Notes under the pieces: generated by a model
Told to the model about the DNA's origin: nothing
The model's database searches: none
Seen by the model: the letters and a program-made list of their open reading frames with translations, nothing else
Position numbers and translations under genes: made by a program
Part shown: in pieces, positions 35,039 to 43,804 of the stretch
Position numbering within the stretch: the stretch's first letter is position 1
Layout: the number at the start of each line of letters is the position of its first letter
Assembly (NCBI GenBank): GCA_964417895.1
Contig: CAYQJS010000006.1
Location: forward strand, 62,001 to 126,000
Direction of reading: 5' to 3'
Length of the DNA: 64,000 bases
From: CAYQJS01 sp964417895
GTDB lineage: Bacteria > Chloroflexota > UBA6077 > SHYK01

Positions 35039-36328
35039 GTGGAGCCGATCGTGCTCACCAAGGGTCGAGATGCCGGCCCCCAATCCTTCGACGAGTATCT
35101 TGCTGAGGGTGGGTACCAGGCCCTGGAGAGCGCGCGTGCGAGGCCACCTGGCGACGTGCTGGACGCCATCGTCGCATCCGGCTTGCGCGGTCGAGGTGGA
35201 GCCTGCTTCCCGACCGGGCAGAAGTGGTCCTTCGCCGCCGCCGAGGCCGACCCGGAGAGGTACGTGGTGGCCAATGGAGGCGAGGACGAGCCTGGGAGCC
35301 TGAAGGATCGCGTTGTCATGGAGAACTACCCGCACAAGCTTCTGGAGGGGGCGCTCCTTGCCGCCCACGCCATCGGCGCCCGGGAGGTGGTGCTCTACGT
35401 CAATTCGCTGTACGCGGACGCGATCCACCGGCTCGACGACGCCATCCGAGAGGCGACAGAGGCGGGGTATCTCGCTGGCGGCCGGGCGGGTTCTGCTGTC
35501 GGGGCGCGGATTCATCCGGCCAGCCAGGAATACGTGGCTGGTGAAGATACCGCTGCCCTTGAGGCGATCGAGGGGAAGAAGCCGCTGCCCCGCCAGAAGC
35601 CGCCGTTTCCCACCGGCGCCGGGCTGTTCGGCAAACCAACAGTGGTGAACAATGTCGAGACCTTCGCCTACGTTCCCGCCATCGTCCGAAAGGGCCCGGA
35701 CTGGTTCCGAAGCCAGGGCACAGCGGACAACCCGGGGACCATGCTGTTCACGCTTCCGGCCAACGTCCGAAGGTCGGGCGTACTGGAGCTGCCGGTCGGC
35801 ACATCTCTCCGCGAGCTCATCGAGGAGCACGGGGGCGGTGTTGCCAGCGGTAAGGCTATCCGCGGCGTGCTGCCGGGCGGCCCCTCCAGTGGATTCCTCA
35901 TGGGCACCGACCTTGATGTCGCGATGGACCGGGAGCCGCTGACCGCCAAAGGCTCTGCCCTCGGCTGTGGCGTGCTGCGAATCGTGGAGGAAGGCCAGTG
36001 CGTCGTCGAGGTGGTCGATGAGATCGCGCGATTTTTCGCCCGGGAGTCCTGCGGGCAGTGCCCCGCCTGTGTGATGGAGACGAGCAACCTCGGAAAGATC
36101 ATCGAACAGGTCCAGAAAGGGGCCGGGACAGCTCAGATGCTGGAGCAGATCCCAAAACTGGGCGCCTTTGCGCGGGGCAAGGGGTTCTGCAGCCTGATCT
36201 CGATGCCGATTCCGCCGCTCACCTCGGCCCTGAGGCTCTTCCCGGATGACTTCAGCTACCACATCGAACACCACTCGTGCCCCTTCCCCCGACCCCTGAT
36301 CCCCGACCCCGCAGCCGGAGGCTGCTAG
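35039..36328 (+). CDS. NuoF-like NADH/flavin/iron-sulfur protein
   Basis: About 429 residues. FMN/NADH domain with SGLRGRGGACFPTGQKW, NGGEDEPGSLKDR and GEDTAALEAIEGK, SLBB region (PTVVNNVETFAYV), and a C-terminal [4Fe-4S] site C338-x2-C341-x2-C344 plus C384. The glycine-rich loop has Cys where NuoF normally has Gly. No other complex I genes are present, so this is a stand-alone diaphorase like those of formate dehydrogenases or electron-bifurcating complexes. GTG 35039 lies 6 bases after GGGGAG; ATG 35033 directly abuts that site. The stop abuts the next start. Confidence 0.88.
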   Translation: MEPIVLTKGRDAGPQSFDEYLAEGGYQALESARARPPGDVLDAIVASGLRGRGGACFPTGQKWSFAAAEADPERYVVANGGEDEPGSLKDRVVMENYPHKLLEGALLAAHAIGAREVVLYVNSLYADAIHRLDDAIREATEAGYLAGGRAGSAVGARIHPASQEYVAGEDTAALEAIEGKKPLPRQKPPFPTGAGLFGKPTVVNNVETFAYVPAIVRKGPDWFRSQGTADNPGTMLFTLPANVRRSGVLELPVGTSLRELIEEHGGGVASGKAIRGVLPGGPSSGFLMGTDLDVAMDREPLTAKGSALGCGVLRIVEEGQCVVEVVDEIARFFARESCGQCPACVMETSNLGKIIEQVQKGAGTAQMLEQIPKLGAFARGKGFCSLISMPIPPLTSALRLFPDDFSYHIEHHSCPFPRPLIPDPAAGGC

Positions 36329-38368
36329 GTGCCCGCGACTCAGATCGCGTACCTGGGGATCCCGGGGCAATTGGTGCTGCTTTTGGCCATCGTCGTCGCC
36401 ACGGGCCTCTTCCTCCGCGATGCGTTCCGCCTCTACCGCCTGGTCCTCCTCGGCCGCCCAGCTCCCCGCGCCGACCAGCCGTTGGAGCGCACGCGCGGGT
36501 GGCTGGTGCACGTGCTGGGGCAGGGACGGCTTCTGACTCGTACCTACCCCGGGGTCATGCACGCGCTCATCTTCTGGGGTTTCATCGTCATCACGCTCAG
36601 CACCGTCGAGCATTTCGGGCGGGCGCTCTGGGCCGAGTTCCGCCTCCCCGGGTTGAGCGGCGGTGCCCCCTTCCTCGTCGCGGTTGACGCGTTCCAGCTC
36701 TTCGTGCTGGTCGGGATTGGCATGGCTCTCTACCGGCGGGTTGCCGTGAAGCCCTGGTACCTCAATCTTAGCGGCGACGCGATCATCATTCTCAGCTTGA
36801 TTACGACGCTCATGGTGAGCGCGTTCCTGGCCGAGGGCTTCTTGATCGCCGCGAACCCACGGCCCGACGTTCGGTGGTCGTTCGTAGGCTGGACCCTCGC
36901 CGGGTGGTTCGCTCCGTTCGGGTTCGATGCCAACCTGGCTGCGCACCGATGGACGTGGTGGGTGCACGTTCTCACGGTGCTCGGGTTCCTGGCCTACCTG
37001 CCGCACTCGAAGCACCTGCACATCGTCACAGCGCCCTTCAACGTGTGGCTCCGGAACCTGGCGCCGAAAGGGCGGCTCCGATATCTCGACGTCGAGGAGG
37101 CCATCGAGCAGGAAAAACCGCTGGGGGCCTCGGAGCTCACCCACCTGACGTGGAAGGACTTGCTGGATACCTACACGTGCACCGAGTGCGGCCGCTGCAC
37201 CAGCGTCTGTCCTGCCAGTATCAGCAATAAGCCGCTCTCCCCAAAGGACCTCATACTCGACTTGCGTCACCACCTGCTGGAGCGCGGGCCCGGGCTATTG
37301 GCGAGCGCCGGTAGCCAGCCGGCGGCCGCTGCGACTCATACAGACGGGCTCGCAATGGTGGGGGAGGTGATCACCGACGAAGTGCTGTGGGACTGCACCA
37401 CGTGCGGCGCGTGCGTCGACGCGTGCCCCGTCTTCATCGACCATGTCGCGAAAATCGTCGACATGCGGCGCCATCTCGTGATGGGCGAGAGTCGCTTCGG
37501 AAAGGACCTGCAGGGCCTGTTCGAGAACCTCGAGCAGACGGGCAACCCCTGGCGCTTCCCCCGCGCGCGCCGGGCGGATTGGGCAGCCGACCTCGGCATC
37601 CCCACGCTGGCTGAAGCGCCCGACGCGGACGTTCTGTACTGGGTGGGGTGCTTCGGAAGCTACGACGACCGGAGCAAGAAGGTGGCACGTGCCCTCTCGG
37701 GCCTCATGCAGCAAGCTGGGGTCAAGTTCGCCATCCTCGGCCAGGCGGAGACGTGCAGCGGCGACCCCGCGCGGCGCACGGGCAACGAGTACCTTTACCA
37801 GCTCTTCGCGCGAGAGAACGTTGAGACGCTCAACGCCGCGTCCGAGGCCGGAATCACAACCATCGTGACTGCCTGTCCCCACTGCTTTAACACCATCTCG
37901 CAAGAATACCCTCAGTTCGGCGGCAGCTACCGGGTGCTGCACCATACTCAGCTCCTCGCCGAGCTGATCGAGCAGGGCAAGCTGCGGCCGAATCAGGCGC
38001 GCGACGAGGCGATCGCCTACCACGATCCCTGCTACCTGGGCCGCTACCACGATACGTACGAAGAGCCACGGCGCGTCCTCACGGCCATCCCCGGAGTCGA
38101 GCTCCGCGAGATCCAGCCATGTCGGCAGAACGCTATGTGCTGTGGCGCCGGAGGCGGACACGCCTTCATGGATGAGACCAGAGGCCGCCGCATCAACCAC
38201 ATCCGGCTGGAGCAAACGATGGCGAGCGGCCCCGACTCGATCGCCACCGCCTGCCCCTACTGCCTTATGATGTTCGAGGATGCAACCGGAGCGAAGGGCG
38301 TTGCCGATACGCTGCCGGTCCGGGATGTGGCCGAATTGGTCGAGGCGTCGACGAGGACCCAGGACTGA
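36329..38368 (+). CDS. Membrane iron-sulfur oxidoreductase (ETF:menaquinone oxidoreductase / HdrD-like)
   Basis: 679 residues. The N-terminal third has five or six membrane helices (first at about 8-27) with histidines suited to heme b (TYPGVMHALIFWGF; HRWTWWVHVLTVLG). Two [4Fe-4S] motifs follow: C284-x2-C-x2-C-x3-C (CTECGRCTSVCPA) and C356-x2-C-x2-C-x3-C (CTTCGACVDACPV). Two CCG domains come last (WVGCFGSY...ACPHCFN; HDPCYLGRYHD...NAMCCGAGGGH). This layout matches EMO/EtfX proteins that pass electrons from ETF to menaquinone. etfBA lies 1.1 kb downstream and menA is elsewhere in the window. GTG start. Confidence 0.88.
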   Translation: MPATQIAYLGIPGQLVLLLAIVVATGLFLRDAFRLYRLVLLGRPAPRADQPLERTRGWLVHVLGQGRLLTRTYPGVMHALIFWGFIVITLSTVEHFGRALWAEFRLPGLSGGAPFLVAVDAFQLFVLVGIGMALYRRVAVKPWYLNLSGDAIIILSLITTLMVSAFLAEGFLIAANPRPDVRWSFVGWTLAGWFAPFGFDANLAAHRWTWWVHVLTVLGFLAYLPHSKHLHIVTAPFNVWLRNLAPKGRLRYLDVEEAIEQEKPLGASELTHLTWKDLLDTYTCTECGRCTSVCPASISNKPLSPKDLILDLRHHLLERGPGLLASAGSQPAAAATHTDGLAMVGEVITDEVLWDCTTCGACVDACPVFIDHVAKIVDMRRHLVMGESRFGKDLQGLFENLEQTGNPWRFPRARRADWAADLGIPTLAEAPDADVLYWVGCFGSYDDRSKKVARALSGLMQQAGVKFAILGQAETCSGDPARRTGNEYLYQLFARENVETLNAASEAGITTIVTACPHCFNTISQEYPQFGGSYRVLHHTQLLAELIEQGKLRPNQARDEAIAYHDPCYLGRYHDTYEEPRRVLTAIPGVELREIQPCRQNAMCCGAGGGHAFMDETRGRRINHIRLEQTMASGPDSIATACPYCLMMFEDATGAKGVADTLPVRDVAELVEASTRTQD

Positions 38369-38470
38369 GGACTCAGTCCTCGTCCGATGTGCCGTTTTCC
38401 TGACGGCCGCTTGTGTAGTGAGATATACTTCGGGTACGATTCGCAACCGGGAGGACCGAGGAGGTGGCGA

Positions 38471-39196
38471 ATGTCTGAACGTTACGACCAGAAGGTAGAC
38501 CTGGAAGACTTTGACAAGCAGGACCCCGAGTACAAAGACCTGCTGAGCCGCATCATCACGATCCAGGCCGACTGTGAGATCGGGGGGCCGCACCTGTACG
38601 TGGAGCACATCCTGCCGGCGGCGCCTTCACGCGCCATGGGGCTCGTCGTGGCGAGGACCGCCGCCGAGGAGATCGATCATTTTCGCAAGATGGCCTTGCT
38701 GGCTGGCCAGATTGGCACTGACGTCTCTCATACTCTGCAGTGGCCCAATGAGAAGCGCTACGTAGAGGCTTTTCGCACCCACATCACGACGTGGGAAGAC
38801 TTCGCCGTGTTCGGTTTCCTCGTGGATCGCGTTGGGCAGTACCAGCTCGAGGAGTTCCTGGGCTGCAGCTACCAGCCTCTCGACCGCGCTGTGCGGACGA
38901 TGCTCCCCGAGGAGGAGGGACACATCGAGTTCGGTACCACGACGACAGGGGAGTTGGCCGCCAAAGGGGGCGATCAGAAGCAGCGCATTCAGCGATCGGT
39001 GAACTACTGGTACGCGAAGGCCCTCGACATGTTCGGGAACTCGAATTCCTGGCGCTCAGAGCGGTTTCGCTACTGGGGCATCAAGCGGCGGTCCAATGCA
39101 CAGGCTCGTGAGGACTATATGGGCGTCGTCGTTCCACTCATGCGGCAGATGGGCCTCGAGGTGCCGGACCCACAGGCGAACCGGTTGTACGTCTAG
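38471..39196 (+). CDS. PaaA/PaaC-like di-iron (ferritin-like) protein
   Basis: 241 residues. Helical bundle with two ExxH-type metal motifs, E67-x2-H70 (AAEEIDHFRKM) and E148-x2-H151 (LPEEEGHIEFG), plus candidate ligands E36 and D119/E127. It most resembles Phenylacetic acid catabolic proteins (the phenylacetyl-CoA epoxidase A/C family), but no PaaB, PaaD or PaaE partner genes are present. ATG 38471 is 8 bases after a GAGGAGG-like site. A weak promoter (TTGTGT, 18 bases, TACGAT) lies at 38411-38440. The setting between the membrane oxidoreductase and ETF suggests redox work on a CoA ester; the reaction is unknown. Confidence 0.82.
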   Translation: MSERYDQKVDLEDFDKQDPEYKDLLSRIITIQADCEIGGPHLYVEHILPAAPSRAMGLVVARTAAEEIDHFRKMALLAGQIGTDVSHTLQWPNEKRYVEAFRTHITTWEDFAVFGFLVDRVGQYQLEEFLGCSYQPLDRAVRTMLPEEEGHIEFGTTTTGELAAKGGDQKQRIQRSVNYWYAKALDMFGNSNSWRSERFRYWGIKRRSNAQAREDYMGVVVPLMRQMGLEVPDPQANRLYV

Positions 39197-39230
39197 CGCC
39201 TGCCACCGCAACACGTACTTGGAGCAGAGC

Positions 39231-39428
39231 ATGGTCGACGCTGCGCCCAATACCTACAAGCTCGATGAGCACCTCAAAGACATGATCCAGGCGGTGTATG
39301 GCGCCGTAAACGTTGGCACCGCTCACCTCAAAGACGACGAGCAGGTGGTGGTCGACAAGGCGCTGGAGGACTGCGAGGAAGTGCTGGACATGGTCATGGA
39401 GGGCCACGTAGAGGAGTGGGTCGCCTAA
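39231..39428 (+). CDS. 65-aa acidic protein of unknown function
   Basis: 65 residues, acidic and mainly helical: after MVDAAPNTYK it reads LDEHLKDMIQAVYGAVNVG and ends in a Glu-rich amphipathic helix (CEEVLDMVMEGHVEEWVA). No cysteine pair, signal or membrane segment. GGAG lies 6 bases before the ATG, and it starts 34 bases after the di-iron protein gene, so it is probably a small partner or coupling subunit of that protein. No known family recognised. Confidence 0.7.
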   Translation: MVDAAPNTYKLDEHLKDMIQAVYGAVNVGTAHLKDDEQVVVDKALEDCEEVLDMVMEGHVEEWVA

Positions 39429-39532
39429 AGGAGACGCTGCCCTCTCAACAGCGTCTGCACCCTCGTTAGCCTCCGCGTCTGCCCGTGGTTCTCCTGTAGT
39501 CCGTACCCCGGTTGCCCGGTGGAGAGACTCGT

Positions 39533-40312
39533 TTGCACGTCATCGTGTGCGGCAAGGTCATCCCCGATAGTTCTGTAACCCTTGAGATCGATCCGTCCAC
39601 AAGGCGAATGCGACGCAAGGATCTCCCCCACGAGCTAGACCCTGCGGCCGCAAGCGCCCTCGAAGAAGGCCTGAGGCTCACCGAGCAGCATGGCGGCTCC
39701 GTCACCTTTATTACCATGGGCATCGCGGATGTTACGGTGGGCATCCGACGCGCCCTCGCTATGGGAGCCTCGGCGGCGATTCACCTGTTGGATGAAGCCT
39801 TCGGGGGATCGGACACGCTGGGCACCGCGAAGGCTCTGGCCGCGGCGATAAAGCGAGAGAGCTACGATCTCGTGATCTGTGGCACCGAGAGCAGCGACAG
39901 CTACTCTGGAATCGTGCCCGTTCAGATCGCGCAGCTGCTCGGCATCCCGCCGGTGACGTTCGCGAATAAGCTCTCAGTCGATGGCAACGTGCTCACCGCG
40001 CATCGGCAGAGCGAGACTGGCTACACGGTCGTGACGGCCGAACTGCCAGCGCTCGTCTCAACCACGAGCGGCATTAACGAGCCCCGCTACCCGCAGCTCA
40101 AGGGCATTATGGCCGCGCGTAAAATCGAGATCAGGACCCACTCGGCCGCCGACCTGGGCCTCGGGCCGCGCGACGTCGGCGAATCGGCCGCGCGGGAGAA
40201 AGTGCTCGAGGTGGGGCCTCCGCCCGCGCGAGCCGCCGGGCGAGTCATCCACGACCAGGGCGATAGCGGCACCCAGATCGCCGAGCATCTGGCGTCCCTG
40301 GGCGTCATCTAA
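39533..40312 (+). CDS. etfB: Electron transfer flavoprotein, beta subunit
   Basis: 259 residues. N-terminus HVIVCGKVIPDSSVTLEID and block ELDPAAASALEEGLRL fit EtfB; AMP-binding region SVTFITMGIADVTVGIRRALAMGA and LVICGTESSDSYSGIVPVQIA are typical. Accepts electrons from acyl-CoA dehydrogenases together with EtfA. TTG 39533 chosen to give the family N-terminus, with GGTGGAGAG about 8 bases upstream; TTG 39512 is also open. Followed 4 bases later by etfA. Confidence 0.93.
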   Translation: MHVIVCGKVIPDSSVTLEIDPSTRRMRRKDLPHELDPAAASALEEGLRLTEQHGGSVTFITMGIADVTVGIRRALAMGASAAIHLLDEAFGGSDTLGTAKALAAAIKRESYDLVICGTESSDSYSGIVPVQIAQLLGIPPVTFANKLSVDGNVLTAHRQSETGYTVVTAELPALVSTTSGINEPRYPQLKGIMAARKIEIRTHSAADLGLGPRDVGESAAREKVLEVGPPPARAAGRVIHDQGDSGTQIAEHLASLGVI

Positions 40313-40316
40313 GCGT

Positions 40317-41288
40317 ATGGCCGAAGCCATCTGGGTGTACGCTGAGGTTCTCGAGGGCGCCATCACCCCGACCACGCTGGAGCTGGTCACCAGAGCTGCC
40401 GAGGTCGGCACCGCGGAGGCAATCCTGCTTGGCGCAGCACCGGCCGACGCGGTGGAAACGCTGGGCGCCTATGGCGCCGCCACGGTGTATCGCTCTGACG
40501 ATGCTGTGTTCGACGAGTTCCTCATGCTCCCGGCCCTCGAGACCGTATCCGCGCTGATCGAAGCCCGGCGGCCCGCCGTCGTACTCTTCGCGTCGAGCTA
40601 TGCGGGGCGGGATCTGGCCGCGGCTCTGTGCGCCAGACTGGACTGTGGCGCGATAACCGATGTGGGGGATTTCCGCCTGGATGGCCGCAACGTCGAGGCG
40701 ACGATTCCTGCCCTGGGCGGCTCGTATCTCACGCGCACAACGCTGGTCAGCGACGGCCCGAAACTCCTCCTCGTGCGGCCGAAGTCGTTCGAGCCCTGGC
40801 GCTCGGGGGGCATGGCTACCGTCGAGCACATAGCCCCCCCGTCCAGCAGCTCGGTTGGGCGGGTTCGCGTGGCGGAGCGCGTCACGGTGCCCGTGGAGGG
40901 CCCGCAGCTGGAGGGGGCGAGCAACATTGTCGCCGGCGGGCGCGGCCTGAAGTCGGCCGAAGCATTTCACATGCTGCACGAGCTGGCGGACCTGATCGGC
41001 GGCGCCGTGGGTGCCACGCGAGCCGTGGTCGATGCCGCGTGGGTCCCCTACTCTATGCAGATTGGTCAGACAGGGAAGACGGTCAAGCCCAATGTGTACA
41101 TAGCGTGTGGCATCTCCGGGGCCATCCAGCACCTGGCGGGGATGAAGACTTCCAAGTCCATCATCGCCATCAACACCGACCCCGAGGCGCCCATCTTCAA
41201 AGTCGCCGACCTGGGTGTCGTCGGTGACGTCTTCCAGGTCGTTCCGCAGCTCATAAGCGAGATCAAGAGGCGCAAGGGCCTTGCCTGA
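40317..41288 (+). CDS. etfA: Electron transfer flavoprotein, alpha subunit
   Basis: 323 residues. The C-terminal FAD domain is clear: VVAGGRGLKSAEAFHMLHEL, GATRAVVDAAWVPYSMQIGQTGKTVKPNVYIACGISGAIQ (in pieces), and INTDPEAPIFKVADLGVVGD. Forms the ETF heterodimer with EtfB and probably delivers electrons to the membrane oxidoreductase at 36329. Whether this ETF bifurcates cannot be told by eye. No acyl-CoA dehydrogenase is in the window. Confidence 0.94.
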   Translation: MAEAIWVYAEVLEGAITPTTLELVTRAAEVGTAEAILLGAAPADAVETLGAYGAATVYRSDDAVFDEFLMLPALETVSALIEARRPAVVLFASSYAGRDLAAALCARLDCGAITDVGDFRLDGRNVEATIPALGGSYLTRTTLVSDGPKLLLVRPKSFEPWRSGGMATVEHIAPPSSSSVGRVRVAERVTVPVEGPQLEGASNIVAGGRGLKSAEAFHMLHELADLIGGAVGATRAVVDAAWVPYSMQIGQTGKTVKPNVYIACGISGAIQHLAGMKTSKSIIAINTDPEAPIFKVADLGVVGDVFQVVPQLISEIKRRKGLA

Positions 41289-41395
41289 TATGCCTGAGGC
41301 GAGAGGCACGCGCCTCGCCCGCCCCGCCGTAAAGGGCACGCGGGTCAGGCATGCGTGACCCCTTCTGCCAGTCATCGCCGTTGGATTGAGCCTCT

Positions 41396-42748
41396 ATGGA
41401 CGACCCCGGCGCTATAGCGCAGGAAGCCCGGATCCAGGGTCGGGCTTTCGGTGCGCTCCGGCACCGCGATTTTCGGCTCTTCTGGGGCGGGGCCGCCATT
41501 TCCCACGTGGGCACCTGGATGCAGCAAGTTGCCCAGGGCTGGCTCATCTACCAGCTCACCGGCTCCGCGCTGGCTGTCGGGCTGAGCGGCCTGTTCCTCT
41601 CGGTACCTTTTGTCACCATGTCGCTGTACGCGGGAACGGTCGTTGACCGAGTTGACCGCAAGCGTGTGTTGGTCTACGTCGAAGCCCTGAACCTAGCGAT
41701 CGTCCTGGCCGTCGCCATCCTCGTCGTCGGTGGCTGGGTGCAGGTCTGGCACATCTACGCCAGCAACGTCCTTCACGCGCTCGTCGGCGCCTTCGAGAGT
41801 CCCGCTCGCTCCTCACTACTTCCCCACCTTGTGCCGCGCGCTGACCTTATGACTGCCGTGAGTCTTCACACAGTCCTGCGCCGGGGAACACAGATCGTGG
41901 GGCCGGCCCTCGGCGGAGTCGCGGTGGCTACCGTCGACGTGGGCGGCACATACCTGCTGAATGCGAGCGGGTACGTTGTGCTGCTCGCCTGCTTGCTCGC
42001 GATGCGCGCCAGCCAGGTGCTGCCCGAGGGAGCGCACAGCAGCCCAATTCGGGCGGCTGCCGAAGGACTCGACTATGTGCGCCACCATTGGGTGATCGGG
42101 CCGCTGTTGCTGCTGGAGCTGGTGATGAGCCTTTTTGGCTCCTACAACCCCATGCTAGTCGTCTTCGCCCGCGAGGTGTTCCACGCCGGACCAGAAGGGT
42201 TCGGGCTTCTCCAGAGCGCTTCCGGGGTGGGGACTGTCATCGGGTCGCTCGTGCTCACGGCCGTCGGGAACGTCCAGCACAAGGGGCGGCTCATGTTGGC
42301 GAGCAACGCGCTTTTGGGCGCGTCAGTTCTGGCGTTCGCGTTCTGTCCCTGGTTCCTGGTCGCGTTAGCGTTTCTCGCGATTGCAGGAGCGGCGGACATC
42401 GCTATGGGGTCTACGCGAATGACGGTAATCCAGCTGCTGGCGCCGGGTCGCATGCGCGGGCGTGTGATGAGTCTGCATTCCATCACCACGCGGGGAACAG
42501 GCCCCTTGGGAGGCTTCCAGACCGGGACGCTGGCAACGTTCCTGGGCGTGCAGGCGGCCGTCGGCGTCGGCGCCCTCGTCTGTATCCTCGCGACGCTCGC
42601 GGTAGCCGTCCGCGTACCCGCGATCCGTCGCTTCGTCGGCACGGTGATGGACGCGGAACCGTCGGCAGTCCTTTCGGGAGAGGGCCGCGAGGACGGGCGA
42701 GCGGCCCTGGCGCCCTCGCCGCCTCGCGGCGGCAGAGGATGGGGCTGA
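41396..42748 (+). CDS. Major facilitator superfamily transporter (enterobactin exporter/DHA3-like)
   Basis: 450 residues with about twelve helices. FRLFWGGAAISHVGTWMQQVAQGWLIYQLTGSA (in pieces) at the N-terminus and DRVDRKRVLVYVEALN as motif A place it with MFS_3/DHA3 exporters. The last 25 residues (GREDGRAALAPSPPRGGRG...) look like read-through into Pro/Gly-rich repeat sequence. Substrate unknown. It lies 107 bases after etfA with no clear terminator and may be its own unit. Confidence 0.9.
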   Translation: MDDPGAIAQEARIQGRAFGALRHRDFRLFWGGAAISHVGTWMQQVAQGWLIYQLTGSALAVGLSGLFLSVPFVTMSLYAGTVVDRVDRKRVLVYVEALNLAIVLAVAILVVGGWVQVWHIYASNVLHALVGAFESPARSSLLPHLVPRADLMTAVSLHTVLRRGTQIVGPALGGVAVATVDVGGTYLLNASGYVVLLACLLAMRASQVLPEGAHSSPIRAAAEGLDYVRHHWVIGPLLLLELVMSLFGSYNPMLVVFAREVFHAGPEGFGLLQSASGVGTVIGSLVLTAVGNVQHKGRLMLASNALLGASVLAFAFCPWFLVALAFLAIAGAADIAMGSTRMTVIQLLAPGRMRGRVMSLHSITTRGTGPLGGFQTGTLATFLGVQAAVGVGALVCILATLAVAVRVPAIRRFVGTVMDAEPSAVLSGEGREDGRAALAPSPPRGGRGWG

Positions 42749-42862
42749 GAGCGGTCCTGCTTCGCTCTTCCCTCGGCGGGGGAGGGGGTGAGGATGAGAG
42801 GCGTTCCCCACCAGTTGACTGGAGATTGTCGTTAGACTGCTCAGAAAGAAGGGAGAGGAAGA

Positions 42863-43804
42863 ATGCGACTCGTAACCTTCCAAACAAATGAGCGGGAGGC
42901 GGGCGACGGCCAGTGGTTGGGCGCCGTCGTGGATGGAGAGATCATCGATCTTGCACGGCTGGCGCAGACGGGGGCGCACGCCTCGCTGCCCAGCTCGATG
43001 CTCGATTTTATCGCCGCCGGGCCGGACACCTGGAACCGGGCTCGAGATCTCATCGCCGACCATGCGGCTCGGTTAGATCACCTACCTGGAGGGGTCGTCT
43101 TCCCGACGTCGGGCGTGACGCTCCTGGCCCCGATACCCCGCCCCACGAAGAACGTTTTCTGCCTCGGCATTAACTACAGCGCCCACCTCGAGGAGTCGAA
43201 CCGGGCCGCGGGCCGCGATCTGGCCCCGACGGTGCCCGTGTTCTTCACCAAGGCCATCACGTCCATCGTGGCCCCGGGCGCGCCCATCCTGTTCGACGAA
43301 GCAGTGACGGTGAAGTACGACTGGGAAGCCGAGCTGGGCGTCGTGATCGGCCTGGGCGGGAGGAGCATCCCGCGCGAGAGCGCCATGGAGCACGTGTTCG
43401 GCTACACCTGCTTCAACGACGTGTCAGCGCGGGACGTTCAGAACCTGCACGTCCAGTGGTTCCGCGGCAAGAGCCTGGATGGCACATGTCCCTTCGGGCC
43501 GTGGATCGTCACGGCGGACGAGATCCCGGATCCCCACAATCTCGGCATCGAATGCAGGGTGAACGGTGTCGTGAAACAGAGCTCGAATACGAGCTACCTG
43601 ATCAACGACATCCCGGCGATCATCTACCATCTCTCCAACGGGCTGACCCTCGAGCCCGGAGATTTGATCTCGACGGGTACCCCCTCGGGAGTCGGGTATG
43701 CGCGCACGCCACCCGAGTTCCTGAAGCCCGGGGACATCGTCGAGGTTGAGGTCGAAGGAGTGGGCGTGCTGCGCAACCCCGTGGTCGACATCAACGAACC
43801 GTAA
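42863..43804 (+). CDS. Fumarylacetoacetate hydrolase (FAH) family protein
   Basis: 313 residues. Metal-site Glu/Asp in YDWEAELGVVIGLGGRSIP, plus YTCFNDVSARDVQ, KSLDGTCPFGPWIVTADE and GDLISTGTPSGVGYA, match the FAH catalytic domain; an N-terminal domain of about 70 residues precedes it. Members hydrolyse acylpyruvates or decarboxylate and isomerise aromatic meta-cleavage products. Next to a PaaX-controlled region, an aromatic breakdown role is plausible but unproven. GGGAGAGGAAG precedes the ATG. Confidence 0.92.
   Translation: MRLVTFQTNEREAGDGQWLGAVVDGEIIDLARLAQTGAHASLPSSMLDFIAAGPDTWNRARDLIADHAARLDHLPGGVVFPTSGVTLLAPIPRPTKNVFCLGINYSAHLEESNRAAGRDLAPTVPVFFTKAITSIVAPGAPILFDEAVTVKYDWEAELGVVIGLGGRSIPRESAMEHVFGYTCFNDVSARDVQNLHVQWFRGKSLDGTCPFGPWIVTADEIPDPHNLGIECRVNGVVKQSSNTSYLINDIPAIIYHLSNGLTLEPGDLISTGTPSGVGYARTPPEFLKPGDIVEVEVEGVGVLRNPVVDINEP

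Noticed and set aside
34991..37273. A 760-codon open frame on the minus strand over the NuoF-like and EMO-like genes
   Set aside because: It is the antisense shadow of two GC-rich genes with clear domain motifs; its own translation has no recognisable domain. The same applies to long antisense frames at 2961-4598 and 43424-45226.
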